DNA of 64,000 nucleotides from Kribbella capetownensis (GTDB taxonomy: Bacteria; Actinomycetota; Actinomycetes; Propionibacteriales; Kribbellaceae), in the NCBI RefSeq assembly GCF_004331485.1, contig NZ_SJKD01000003.1, forward strand, positions 62,001-126,000, given 5' to 3'. Position numbers and translations under genes: made by a program. This document shows, in pieces, positions 44,551 to 52,853 of the stretch (within the stretch, counting starts at the first letter, position 1; every line of letters begins with the position of its first letter). Below the pieces are notes generated by a model, which had not been told where the DNA came from, did not search any database, and saw nothing but the letters and a program-made list of their open reading frames with translations.

Positions 44551-45147
44551 ATGGGGATTGTGTCGCCGGGATTCAGCGGGCGCCGGCGGAGTGGATCGGA
44601 GCTTCCGCCCGGGCAGTACCTGACGCGGGATTTCCCGGTGCTGTCCGCCGGCCCGACCCCGCACATCCGGACCGAACACTGGGAGTTCACCGTCACCACG
44701 GAGACGGGTGAGGCGACCAAGTGGGACTGGGCCGCGCTGCTGGCGCTGCCTGCCGACGAGATCACCAAGGACATCCACTGCGTGACCCGGTGGTCGAAGC
44801 TGGAGACGAACTGGAAGGGCGTCTCGCTCGACACCTTGCTCGCGGATGTGGAGACCAGCGCCGACTACGCACTCGTGCACAGCTACGGCGGGTACACGAC
44901 CAACGTGCCGATGGACGACCTGCTCGACGGTCAGGCCTGGATCGCCTACGAGTACGACGGTGAGCCGATCGACCCCGAACACGGTGGCCCGGCCCGCTTG
45001 CTGGTCCCGCACCTGTACTTCTGGAAGAGCGCGAAGTGGGTCCGCGGCCTGGTGCTGTCCGACAACCAGGACCTCGGCTTCTGGGAGACCGCCGGTTACC
45101 ACGAGTACGGAGACCCATGGAAAGAACAACGATACGCCGGCGACTGA
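44551..45147 (+). CDS. Cytoplasmic sulfite-oxidase-family molybdopterin protein
   Basis: A 198-residue oxidoreductase molybdopterin-binding domain like the YedY/MsrP and sulfite-oxidase core. Cys77 in DIHCVTRWSKLETNWKGV is the expected Mo ligand, and PARLLVPHLYFWKSAKWV is the conserved C-terminal region. There is no signal peptide or Tat motif, unlike MsrP, so it should act in the cytoplasm. ATG at 44551 has GGGGAGG upstream. First gene of a redox module with a FAD/NAD reductase and a CxxC protein. Substrate unknown. Confidence 0.9.
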   Translation: MGIVSPGFSGRRRSGSELPPGQYLTRDFPVLSAGPTPHIRTEHWEFTVTTETGEATKWDWAALLALPADEITKDIHCVTRWSKLETNWKGVSLDTLLADVETSADYALVHSYGGYTTNVPMDDLLDGQAWIAYEYDGEPIDPEHGGPARLLVPHLYFWKSAKWVRGLVLSDNQDLGFWETAGYHEYGDPWKEQRYAGD

Positions 45148-45866
45148 CCTGGCAGGTCGGCACTGTCACCGACGTACGGCGGGAGACGGCGACCGCTCGA
45201 ACGCTGGTCGTCGACGTACCGGACTGGCCGGGGCACCTCGCCGGGCAGCACCTGGACGTCCGGTTGACGGCGCCCGACGGGTATCGCGCCTCGCGGTCGT
45301 ACTCGGTGGCTTCGGCGTGGCCCGGTGACACGATCGAGCTCACCGTCGAGCAGGTGCCCGAGGGTGAGGTCTCACCGTACCTGGTCGACGTGTTGCAGGT
45401 GGGCGACCCGCTGGAGATCCGCGGTCCGGTCGGCGGGTGGTTCGTCTGGAAGCCCGAGCAGGAAGGGCCGGTGCAGCTGATCGGCGGTGGATCGGGAATC
45501 GTCCCGCTGCGCGCGATGCTGCGTGCCCACGCCGCCGCGGCCAGTACGACACCAGTGCGGCTCCTCTACTCGGTACGACGACCCGCCTCGGTGATCTACG
45601 TGCAGGATCTGAAGGAGCTGGCCGCGTCGGACGACGTCGACGTACGACTCGTCTACACGCGGGAGGCGCCGGCCGGAGAGCCGCGAGTGGGGCGTATCGA
45701 CGCCGATGTGATCGAGCGGCTCGCCTTCAAGCCGGCGGACGAGCCGACGACGTACGTGTGTGGGCCGACGCCGTTCGTGGAGGCGGTGGCGGACCTGCTG
45801 GTTGCCGCCGGTCACGACCCGGCCCGCGTCAGAACCGAGCGTTTCGGACCGACAGGAGGCCCGTGA
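45117..45866 (+). CDS. FAD/NAD(P)-binding ferredoxin-reductase-type protein
   Basis: A 249-residue reductase. The FAD-binding domain has the RSYS motif (YRASRSYSVAS), and the NAD(P)-binding domain has LIGGGSGIVPLRAM and YVCGPTPFVEAV. It ends without the C-terminal [2Fe-2S] domain of oxygenase reductases. ATG at 45117 lies 31 nt inside the molybdopterin gene, and its TGA overlaps the next ATG. It is the likely electron donor for the molybdopterin protein. Confidence 0.91.
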   Translation: MERTTIRRRLTWQVGTVTDVRRETATARTLVVDVPDWPGHLAGQHLDVRLTAPDGYRASRSYSVASAWPGDTIELTVEQVPEGEVSPYLVDVLQVGDPLEIRGPVGGWFVWKPEQEGPVQLIGGGSGIVPLRAMLRAHAAAASTTPVRLLYSVRRPASVIYVQDLKELAASDDVDVRLVYTREAPAGEPRVGRIDADVIERLAFKPADEPTTYVCGPTPFVEAVADLLVAAGHDPARVRTERFGPTGGP

Positions 45867-46135
45867 TGACCACAGATGCCAGCTACTTGGACGGCAACGC
45901 CGCCGCCGGCGCGCTGAGCCAAGTCTTCGCGATGGATGTCACCGCGGCGATCACCCAGTGCAACGGCTGCGGACAGACCGGCGTGTTCGCCGAATCGCAC
46001 GTCTACGTGAACGCGCCCGGTCTGGTCGCCCGCTGTTCCGGCTGCGACGGCGTGCTGCTGCGCGTCGTCACCACCCCGTCCGACGTCTATCTGGACCTCC
46101 GCGGCCTGACCTACCTCAGACTGCCCAATCCGTAG
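45866..46135 (+). CDS. Small CxxC-CxxC protein (DUF6510-like) of the redox module
   Basis: An 89-residue protein with two knuckles, CNGC (Cys32/Cys35) and CSGC (Cys57/Cys60), that could hold Zn or a rubredoxin-like Fe. Its ATG shares one base with the reductase stop (TGATG) and follows a GGAGG site. Constant association with the molybdopterin and FAD proteins would suggest a carrier or assembly role; this is inference. Confidence 0.8.
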   Translation: MTTDASYLDGNAAAGALSQVFAMDVTAAITQCNGCGQTGVFAESHVYVNAPGLVARCSGCDGVLLRVVTTPSDVYLDLRGLTYLRLPNP

Positions 46136-46209
46136 CCTCAGGCGTAGTCTGAGCAGATCCGTCAAAGGTGGCCCCAGACCCCGGCCCTCTACCCTGCCTG
46201 GGAGGACCG

Positions 46210-46443
46210 GTGGCCAACGCAGACCGCGGGGTTGACTATCTAGCACGCCTTGGGCGGTCCGAGCCCTTGGATTTATGGGAATCCGAGGACCTGTCGGCCG
46301 CTCTGGCCGTGGTCGACAACCTCCACGCCCAGCAGCCGCAGACAGCAGGCACGGCCAGAGTCATCGACCTGCGGCTGGCGATCTACCGAAGCAGGTTGCG
46401 CTACGAGCTGGGCCAGCGCGTCGAGGAGGAGCCTGAGCGTTAG
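46210..46443 (+). CDS. Small conserved-looking hypothetical protein
   Basis: A 77-residue alpha-helical protein starting VANADRGVDYLARLGRSEPL. GTG at 46210 has GGAGG 4 nt upstream; an ATG at 46168 is possible but has no site. Its stop overlaps the stop of the convergent acyl-CoA dehydrogenase (TTAG). No family recognised. Confidence 0.6.
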   Translation: MANADRGVDYLARLGRSEPLDLWESEDLSAALAVVDNLHAQQPQTAGTARVIDLRLAIYRSRLRYELGQRVEEEPER

Positions 46444-47582
46444 ATCCCGAGGCTGCGGCCAACGATCTCCTTCATGATCTCGGTGGTGCCGCCGTAGATG
46501 GTCTGGATCCGGGTGTCCAGGTAGGCCTTGGCGATCGGGTACTCGGTCATGAAGCCGTAGCCGCCGTGCAGCTGCAGGCAGCGGTCGACGACCTTCTTCT
46601 GCAGTTCGGTGGTCCACCACTTGGCCATCGCGGCCTCGGCCACGGTGAGCGTGCCGGCGTTCAGCTCCTGGATGCAGCGATCCACGAACACCCGGGCGAT
46701 CTGCGTCTCCGTGGCGAGCTCGGCGAGCACGAAACGACTGTTCTGGAACGAGCCGATCGGGCGGCCGAAGGCCTTGCGCTCCTTGACGTAGCGCAGCGTG
46801 TCGTCGAGCAGGTTCTCGCAGGCGGCCGCCGCGACGACCGCGATCGTCAGCCGTTCCTGCGGCAGCTTCTCCATCAGGTAGACGAAGCCCTTGCCCTCCT
46901 CGCCGAGCAGGTTCTCCGCCGGGACCCGGACGTGGTCGAAGAACAGCTCCGCGGTGTCCTGCGCCTTCAGCCCGATCTTGTCCAGATTGCGGCCGCGCTC
47001 GAACCCGGGCATGCCGCGCTCGACCACCAGCAGCGAGACACCCTGCGCCCCGGCCGCCGGGTCGGTCTTGGCCACCACGATGACGAGGTCGGCGAGGATG
47101 CCGTTCGAGATGAACGTCTTCTGCCCGTTCAGCACATAGTGATCGCCGTCGCGTCGCGCCGTGGTCTGGATGCCCTGCAGGTCGCTGCCGGCGCCCGGCT
47201 CGGTCATCGCGATCGCGGTGATGGTCTCGCCGGAGCAGAACTTCGGCAGCCACCGCGCCTTCTGCTCCTCGGTCGCATAGTCCAGCAGGTACGCCGAATT
47301 GATGTCGGTGTGGATCGTGAAGCCGACACCACTCGCGCGGGCGCGGGTCAGTTCCTCGATCAGCACGGTGTTGAACCGGTAGTCCCGCACACCGCCACCG
47401 CCGTGCTCCTCCGGCATCATGAAGCCGAGCAGGCCAGCGTGTCCGGCCGCGCTCCACAGCTCGCGCGGGACGATACCGGCCTCCTCCCAGCTGTCGTGGT
47501 GCGGCACGATCTCCTTGTCGCAGAAGGCTCGCACGGTCTGCCGGAAGGCGTCATGATCGGCGTCGAAGAGCTGACGTTCCAT
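46440..47582 (-). CDS. Acyl-CoA dehydrogenase
   Basis: A 380-residue flavoenzyme forming the alpha,beta-double bond of acyl-CoA. It has MTEPGAGSDLQGIQTTA and the C-terminal LHGGYGFMTEYPIAKAYLDT, with catalytic Glu likely in GGTTEIM. ATG at 47582 has GAGAGGAA 8 nt upstream; the longer frame to 47648 reads into the CoA-transferase. It lies 13 nt after the CoA-transferase gene and belongs to the same MerR-marked operon. Confidence 0.95.
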   Translation of the reverse strand: MERQLFDADHDAFRQTVRAFCDKEIVPHHDSWEEAGIVPRELWSAAGHAGLLGFMMPEEHGGGGVRDYRFNTVLIEELTRARASGVGFTIHTDINSAYLLDYATEEQKARWLPKFCSGETITAIAMTEPGAGSDLQGIQTTARRDGDHYVLNGQKTFISNGILADLVIVVAKTDPAAGAQGVSLLVVERGMPGFERGRNLDKIGLKAQDTAELFFDHVRVPAENLLGEEGKGFVYLMEKLPQERLTIAVVAAAACENLLDDTLRYVKERKAFGRPIGSFQNSRFVLAELATETQIARVFVDRCIQELNAGTLTVAEAAMAKWWTTELQKKVVDRCLQLHGGYGFMTEYPIAKAYLDTRIQTIYGGTTEIMKEIVGRSLGI

Positions 47583-47595
47583 CGGGCGGTTCCTC

Positions 47596-48717
47596 TCAGT
47601 TCTGTACGGCGGCGCCGGTCTGCAGCAGGTCGTCGAGGTCGGTGACACCCCACTCGGTCAATGCCTCGCGGGTGTGCTGTCCGGGCCGCGCGGGCGGTCG
47701 CCCGAGGCTGGTCGGCGTACCGGAGAAGCGGGGTGCGGGGGCGGCCTGGCGGATTCCGTCGTGCCCCACGAAGGTGCCTCGGGCAACAAGATGCGGGTGG
47801 TCGGCGGCGAGCGGCAGCACCGGCGCCACGCAGGCGTCGGAGCCGTCGAAGATCTCCGCCCACTCGGCCTGGGTCCGCTGCAGGAAGGTCTCGGTCAGCA
47901 CCTTGCGCAGCTCGGGCCAGTCGGCCGGGTCGTTGCGATCCGGGGCGCTGATCGCGAGCTTCGCGATCAGCTCGTCGTAGAACTGCGGCTCGATCGCACC
48001 GACGGCGACGTGCTTGCCGTCAGACGTCTCGTACACGTCGTAGAACGGCGCGCCGGTGTCGAGCAGGTTGGTCCCGCGGTCCTGCCGCCAGTTCCCAGCG
48101 GCCAGCGCGCCGAGCAGCATCGTGGTCAGATGTGCGGAGCCGTCGACGATGGCGGCGTCGACCACCTGACCGCGGCCGCTGCGCTGGGCCTCGTGCAGCG
48201 CCGCGAGCACGCCGACCACCAGGTAGAGCGAGCCGCCGGCGAAGTCACCGAGCAGGTTGGCCGGCACCTGCGGCGGTCCACCCGCACGACCGATCAGATG
48301 CAGGGCACCCGAGACCGCGAGATAGTCGATGTCGTGCCCCGCGGTCTGAGCGAGCGGACCGTCCTGACCCCAGCCGGTCATCCGCCCGTAGACCAGCCGG
48401 GGATTGATCGCGTGACAGTCCTCCGGACCGACTCCGAGGCGCTCGGCGACGCCTGGCCGGAAGCCCTCGACGAGTACGTCGGCCTGCGCGGCCAAGCGTC
48501 GTACGACGTCGATCGCGGCCGGGCTCTTCAGGTCCAGGGCCACGCTGCGACGACCGCGGTTCACCAGCTCGTACTCCGGCGGCCCGAAGGCCAGTCCACC
48601 ACCGGGCCGGTCGATCCGGAGTACGTCGGCGCCCAGCTCCGCGAGCATCATGCACGCGAACGGCGCCGGACCGATCCCGGCCAGCTCGACCACCTTGACG
48701 CCCTGCAGTGGACCCAT
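47596..48717 (-). CDS. CaiB/BaiF CoA-transferase family protein (alpha-methylacyl-CoA racemase-like)
   Basis: A 373-residue class III CoA-transferase-fold protein: VVELAGIGPAPFACMMLAELGADVLRI at the N terminus, then GHDIDYLAVSGAL with the conserved Asp, and PANLLGDFAGGSLYL. The HDIDY and LLGDF features favour alpha-methylacyl-CoA racemase, which would feed branched-chain acyl-CoA into beta-oxidation. ATG at 48717 is 7 nt after CACAAT (leaderless), and this -10 lies inside the MerR-type palindrome. Confidence 0.92.
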   Translation of the reverse strand: MGPLQGVKVVELAGIGPAPFACMMLAELGADVLRIDRPGGGLAFGPPEYELVNRGRRSVALDLKSPAAIDVVRRLAAQADVLVEGFRPGVAERLGVGPEDCHAINPRLVYGRMTGWGQDGPLAQTAGHDIDYLAVSGALHLIGRAGGPPQVPANLLGDFAGGSLYLVVGVLAALHEAQRSGRGQVVDAAIVDGSAHLTTMLLGALAAGNWRQDRGTNLLDTGAPFYDVYETSDGKHVAVGAIEPQFYDELIAKLAISAPDRNDPADWPELRKVLTETFLQRTQAEWAEIFDGSDACVAPVLPLAADHPHLVARGTFVGHDGIRQAAPAPRFSGTPTSLGRPPARPGQHTREALTEWGVTDLDDLLQTGAAVQN

Positions 48718-48724
48718 GTCCGCT

Positions 48725-48747
48725 ATTGTGACAGTTCTACTGTCACA
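48725..48747 (-). promoter_or_regulatory. Promoter and MerR-type operator of the CoA-transferase operon
   Basis: TGTGACAG-TTCTA-CTGTCACA (48727-48747) is a perfect inverted repeat almost identical to the site at 41819-41839. The minus-strand -10 CACAAT (48725-48730) overlaps one arm, 7 nt before the ATG. Confidence 0.75.
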
Positions 48748-48751
48748 GTCG

Positions 48752-49141
48752 TCAAGTCACTTGGCGAACCATCGCCAGCGCCGCCGCCGGAACCAGCACG
48801 CTCACGGCCAGCACGACGCCGAGCGCGATCGACCACCCGGGCGAGTCGCCCTCGAGGTGACCGAGGTGGAAGAACAGGTGCGGCACCGCGCCGACGAGGT
48901 ACGCGAGCAGCGCGACCACACTGAGCAAACGATCGAACCGCACCGCGGCCGCGATGAAGATCACCGCCAGACCGAGCGTCGCGCCGCCGAAGTCGCGGAA
49001 CAGGTGCTCGCTGTACGGCGGCGTCCAGTCCACCGTCGGTACGTCGTCGTAGAACGAGAACGGGAAGAACAGTAGCCACAGACCGAGGACGAGTTGGTAC
49101 GCCCCGAACACCACCAGCACCGACCGCACATAGCCCCTCAT
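48752..49141 (-). CDS. DoxX-like/DUF4345-type small membrane protein
   Basis: A 129-residue protein with four predicted helices (VLVVFGAYQLVLGLWLLFF; GGATLGLAVIFIAAAV; LLSVVALLAYLVGAVPH; ALGVVLAVSVLVPAAALAM). Its ATG overlaps the stop of the NmrA-like gene, and it is the last gene of the ECF41 operon. Function unknown; such genes often accompany ECF41 sigma factors. Confidence 0.78.
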   Translation of the reverse strand: MRGYVRSVLVVFGAYQLVLGLWLLFFPFSFYDDVPTVDWTPPYSEHLFRDFGGATLGLAVIFIAAAVRFDRLLSVVALLAYLVGAVPHLFFHLGHLEGDSPGWSIALGVVLAVSVLVPAAALAMVRQVT

Positions 49142-49869
49142 GCGAGGTACTCCGCGAACGTGATCTGGCCGTACGGCGTCCCGTCGACCAGAGGGCCGGC
49201 GGTGGCGAAGGTACGAAACGTCCTGCCCGGCACCCGGACTGGAACCGTCGGCCGGTGTGAACCTCTGGCTCGCTTCCACAGCCCGGCGAGGTCGGGGACC
49301 CGACTGCGCTCAGGACCGCCGATGTCGGCGACACGCCCGTTGGCGGGTGCGGCTGCGACCAACTCGACGATGCGGCCGGCGACATCCTCGACGGCGATCG
49401 GCTGAAGGATCACAGCGGGCGCGAGCAGCACCGGCAGGAACCGCTGCGCGCGGAAGATCTGATCGATCAGATGGTGGAACTGGGTCGCCCGCAGGATCGT
49501 GAACTGCACGCCGGACTCCTCGACGAGCCGCTCCACGGCGAGCTTGGTCCGGTAATACGGCATCGGGATCCGGTCGACGGCGACGATCGACATCTGCACG
49601 ACGTGCGGCGTACCGGCGACTCGGGCGGCGTCGAGCAGATTGCGTGCCTGCCGCTCGTCCCGGCGACCGAGGCTGGTGGCCAGGTTCACGATCACGTCGA
49701 TGCCCTCGACCGCCGCGGCCAGCCCGGCGCAGGTCGTCAGGTCTCCGACGAAGCGATCAGGCCCGGGCTGCCGGCTGAAAATCCGGACCTGATGGCCGGC
49801 CGCACGAAGCCGCCCGACCGTCGGCCGGCCGAGTGTCCCGGTGCCACCGGTGACGAGGATGGAACGCAT
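49138..49869 (-). CDS. NmrA-like NAD(P)-binding protein
   Basis: A 243-residue atypical short-chain dehydrogenase. The N terminus ILVTGGTGTLGRPTVGRL is the dinucleotide site, followed by VIVNLATSLGRRDERQARNLLDAA. It lies 15 nt after the sigma gene. Its ribosome site is AGAAAGGA. This is a typical ECF41 target partner; substrate unknown. Confidence 0.88.
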   Translation of the reverse strand: MRSILVTGGTGTLGRPTVGRLRAAGHQVRIFSRQPGPDRFVGDLTTCAGLAAAVEGIDVIVNLATSLGRRDERQARNLLDAARVAGTPHVVQMSIVAVDRIPMPYYRTKLAVERLVEESGVQFTILRATQFHHLIDQIFRAQRFLPVLLAPAVILQPIAVEDVAGRIVELVAAAPANGRVADIGGPERSRVPDLAGLWKRARGSHRPTVPVRVPGRTFRTFATAGPLVDGTPYGQITFAEYLA

Positions 49870-49884
49870 CTGGTGTCCTTTCTG

Positions 49885-50793
49885 TCACCAGTTCAGATCC
49901 GGTAGCCCGTCGATTCGTGACAACTGGCGGGCGGCGAGCGTGAGTTTGTCCGGGTTCATCACCAGCCGCAGGTCCGTGATGCCCTCGGCACCGAACTCGA
50001 TGAAGCACACGGCGTGGACGCCGTCGGGGCCGAAGGCAACCAGTGCGGGGCGGCCGTTCGCCTCGGCGAAACCCGCCTCGATGCCACCGCCGAAGCGCTC
50101 GATCACGCCGACCAGGTAGCGCGCGACCCGCTCCTTGCCGACCAGCGCGTTCCGGGCCGCGATCACCTTGCCGCCGCCGTCCGCCCGCGACACCACGTCG
50201 CCCGCGAGCAGCTTCTCCAGTTCCTCGATCTCCCCCAGCCGGGCCGCGGCGATGAACCGCTCCACCAGCTCCCGCCAGCCGGCCCGGTCGACGGGCTGGT
50301 CCCGCCGCGGCTCGGCCGCGATCCGCTTCGCCGCGCGGGACGCGAGCTGCCGGGCGTTGACCTCGGTCGTGCCGATCAGCTCGGCCACCTCGCGATGGCT
50401 GTAACCGAACGCCTCCTTCAGCACGTACGCCGCCCGCTCCGCCGGCGTCAGCCGCTCGAGCACCAGCAGCAGCGCGAACGACACCGACTCCCGCTCGGCC
50501 ACGACGTCCAGCGGCCCGAGTTCGTCGAACTCCGTCCGCCCACTCAGCACCGGCTCCGGCAGCCACTCCCCCACGTAGGTCTCCCGGCGGGCTCGCGCGG
50601 AGGTGAGCTGCTTGATCGACAGGTTGGTGACCACCCGGGCCAGGTAGGCGTCCGGGTCGCGCACGGAATCCTGATCCGTGGCCTGCCAGCGCAGCCAGGC
50701 GTCCTGCAGGATCTCCTCGGCATCGGTCGCCGTACCCATCATCCGGTAGGCGATCCCGAACATCCGGCCACGCAGGCGTTCGAAGTCATCCAC
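49885..50793 (-). CDS. ECF41-group RNA polymerase sigma factor (SigJ-like)
   Basis: A 302-residue ECF sigma factor with regions sigma-2 (~5-70) and sigma-4 (~105-160), plus a C-terminal SnoaL-like domain. The three ECF41 signature motifs are all present: WLPEP (77-81), DGGGK (205-209) and NPDKL (280-284). In this group the C-terminal extension controls the sigma factor directly instead of an anti-sigma protein. GTG at 50793 follows the DinB stop by 4 nt. Targets probably include its own operon. Confidence 0.93.
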   Translation of the reverse strand: MDDFERLRGRMFGIAYRMMGTATDAEEILQDAWLRWQATDQDSVRDPDAYLARVVTNLSIKQLTSARARRETYVGEWLPEPVLSGRTEFDELGPLDVVAERESVSFALLLVLERLTPAERAAYVLKEAFGYSHREVAELIGTTEVNARQLASRAAKRIAAEPRRDQPVDRAGWRELVERFIAAARLGEIEELEKLLAGDVVSRADGGGKVIAARNALVGKERVARYLVGVIERFGGGIEAGFAEANGRPALVAFGPDGVHAVCFIEFGAEGITDLRLVMNPDKLTLAARQLSRIDGLPDLNW

Positions 50794-50797
50794 CCGG

Positions 50798-51361
50798 TCA
50801 GTCTGTCAGGAAGGCCTCCGCTGCCCGCTGGATCTTGGCGTAGTACTCCGACCAGCCGGCCGCGTCCATGTGGTCCGCGTCGGACCCGCCCTGGCCGTCG
50901 ATGAGCTCACGCACGATGTCCGCGTGGCCGGCGTGGTGCGCCGTCTCGTCCACGACCCGGACCAGCAACGCGCCGAACGTCGTACCGCGGCCTCCCTCCG
51001 GCCAGTGCGGAACCTCGGCCGGCGTGTCCAGGTCGAGCTCGGCGATGGATCGGTCGCTGTGGGCGCAGGCGTCGCGGTAGAGACCGGTGAGGTACTCCGT
51101 GCTCTCGGACGGCAGCGCCCACATGTCACCGCCCTCCCAGACAGTGCCGTCCTCTTCCCACGGCAGCGCCTTCGCCGGTGGTCGCCCGACGCTCGTGCCG
51201 AGGTAGACGTACTCGATCCCGACCAGGTGCTTGACCAGGCCGAGCAGGTTGGTTCCGGACGGCACCAGCGGGCGGCGGCGATCGTACTCACTCAACCCGT
51301 CGAGCTTGGCCAGCATCACCGCACGGGTGCCTTGGAGGTACTTCTGCAGTTCGGCCTTCAT
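50798..51361 (-). CDS. DinB/DUF664-family protein
   Basis: A 187-residue four-helix DinB-type protein. Metal-site histidines are seen in LGLVKHLVGIEY and VDETAHHAGHADIVREL. Members include thiol (mycothiol or bacillithiol) transferases. ATG at 51361 is 7 nt after TAGCGT on the minus strand (leaderless). First gene of the DinB-ECF41-NmrA-DoxX-like operon. Confidence 0.9.
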   Translation of the reverse strand: MKAELQKYLQGTRAVMLAKLDGLSEYDRRRPLVPSGTNLLGLVKHLVGIEYVYLGTSVGRPPAKALPWEEDGTVWEGGDMWALPSESTEYLTGLYRDACAHSDRSIAELDLDTPAEVPHWPEGGRGTTFGALLVRVVDETAHHAGHADIVRELIDGQGGSDADHMDAAGWSEYYAKIQRAAEAFLTD

Positions 51362-51383
51362 GGACGGGACGCTAGTGCAGGCG

Positions 51384-52844
51384 TCAGACAGTTTCCGGCG
51401 CGCCCGGCGGAATGAACGGCACCGGCCCGGGTCCTTCGTCGATCAGCCTCAGCAAGGCGTCGGTGTCGACGTACTCGTCGATGGCGTCCGCGAGCCGATC
51501 CAGCCGAGCTTCGCGCAGACCGGCGAACGAGACCGTGCCGTCCGGTGCCGGCTTGTGGGTCAGCTGACCCACCTCGGTCAGGAACGCGTGCCGGGCTGCG
51601 TCGTCGTCGAGCAGCCCGTGCCAGATCGTCCCCCAGGTGTTCCCGACCCGGCAGCCACCCGGGAACGCCGACGCCTCGTCCGTCACGGTCACCACGCCGT
51701 GATGGATCTCGTACGCCGTCGGCGCCGGCCGGGCCAGCACCTTCGCCCGGGCGAACTCCGTTGCTACCGGCAACAAGTCCAGGCCGGCGTGCTCACCGCC
51801 GCCCTCGACGCCGTGCGGATCGGTGATCGCGCCGCCCAAAGCCTGGTAGCCACCACAGATCCCGAGCACCGGCCGCCCGGCCGCCACCCGGGCGCTGACC
51901 GCATCCGCGAGACCGAGCGACCGCAGCCACGCCAGGTCCGACACAGTGGCCCGCGACCCCGGCAGTACGACGAGATCCGCGTCCCGCACCTCGGCCGGGC
52001 TGGTCGTGAAGAACACGCTGTTCGTCGGCTCGACCGCCAGCGCGTCGAGGTCGGTGAAGTTGCTGATCCGCGGGAACCGGATCACCGCCACCGTGAGCAA
52101 CTCGGCCGACGAGGTACGGCGTACTGGGATGTCCAGCGCGTCCTCGGAGTCCAGCCACAGCTCGGGCAGCCAGGGCAGGACGCCGTACGACGGGCGGCCG
52201 GTCACGGACGTGAGCATGTCGATGCCGGGCTGGAGCAGGGTCGCGTCGCCGCGGAACTTGTTCACCAGGAACCCGCTGATCAGCGCTTGGTCGGCCGCGT
52301 CCAGCAGCGCCACCGTGCCGAACATCGAGGCGAACACTCCCCCGCGATCGATGTCACCGACAACGACCACCGGAGACTTGATGTGCTGCGCCAGTCCCAT
52401 GTTCACGTAGTCCGACCGCCGCAGGTTGATCTCCGTCGGACTGCCGGCGCCTTCGCTGATCACCACGTCGTACCGCGAGGCCAGATCGTCGTACGCGGCG
52501 AAGGCGGCCTTGGCCAGTTCGGCCCGCTCGGTGAGGAAGCCGCGGGACGACAACTCGCCCCACGCCTGCCCCATCAGTACGACGTAACTGCGCTGGTCGC
52601 TGCCCGGCTTGAGCAGCACCGGGTTCATTGCCGCCTCGGGCTCCGCGCCGGCCGCGACCGCCTGGATCCACTGCGCCCGGCCGATCTCGGTGCCGTCCGC
52701 GCAGACCATCGAGTTGTTCGACATGTTCTGCGCCTTGTACGGCGCCACCCGCACACCCTGCCGAGCCAACCACCGGCACAAACCGGTCACCACGGTCGTC
52801 TTGCCCGCGTCCGACGTCGTACCAGCGATCAGGAGTGAGCCCAC
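51384..52844 (-). CDS. cobQ: Cobyric acid synthase CobQ
   Basis: A 486-residue amidotransferase that amidates four side chains of adenosylcobyrinic diamide. The N-terminal P-loop domain is IAGTTSDAGKTTVVTGLCRWL. The C-terminal class I glutaminase has PVLGICGGYQALGG with the nucleophile Cys and a His in GTIWHGLLDDD. GTG at 52844 lies 9 nt after the stop of an MFS gene, with a poor ribosome site. It is separate from the cobT/cobA locus. Confidence 0.95.
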   Translation of the reverse strand: MGSLLIAGTTSDAGKTTVVTGLCRWLARQGVRVAPYKAQNMSNNSMVCADGTEIGRAQWIQAVAAGAEPEAAMNPVLLKPGSDQRSYVVLMGQAWGELSSRGFLTERAELAKAAFAAYDDLASRYDVVISEGAGSPTEINLRRSDYVNMGLAQHIKSPVVVVGDIDRGGVFASMFGTVALLDAADQALISGFLVNKFRGDATLLQPGIDMLTSVTGRPSYGVLPWLPELWLDSEDALDIPVRRTSSAELLTVAVIRFPRISNFTDLDALAVEPTNSVFFTTSPAEVRDADLVVLPGSRATVSDLAWLRSLGLADAVSARVAAGRPVLGICGGYQALGGAITDPHGVEGGGEHAGLDLLPVATEFARAKVLARPAPTAYEIHHGVVTVTDEASAFPGGCRVGNTWGTIWHGLLDDDAARHAFLTEVGQLTHKPAPDGTVSFAGLREARLDRLADAIDEYVDTDALLRLIDEGPGPVPFIPPGAPETV

Positions 52845-52853
52845 GCGGGGATC

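Noticed and set aside
48741..48747. TGTCACA as an ECF41 -35 element
   Set aside because: ECF41 promoters need a CGTC about 16 nt downstream, which is absent here and at 41819. The full palindrome and the two-site match favour a dimeric repressor/activator site.
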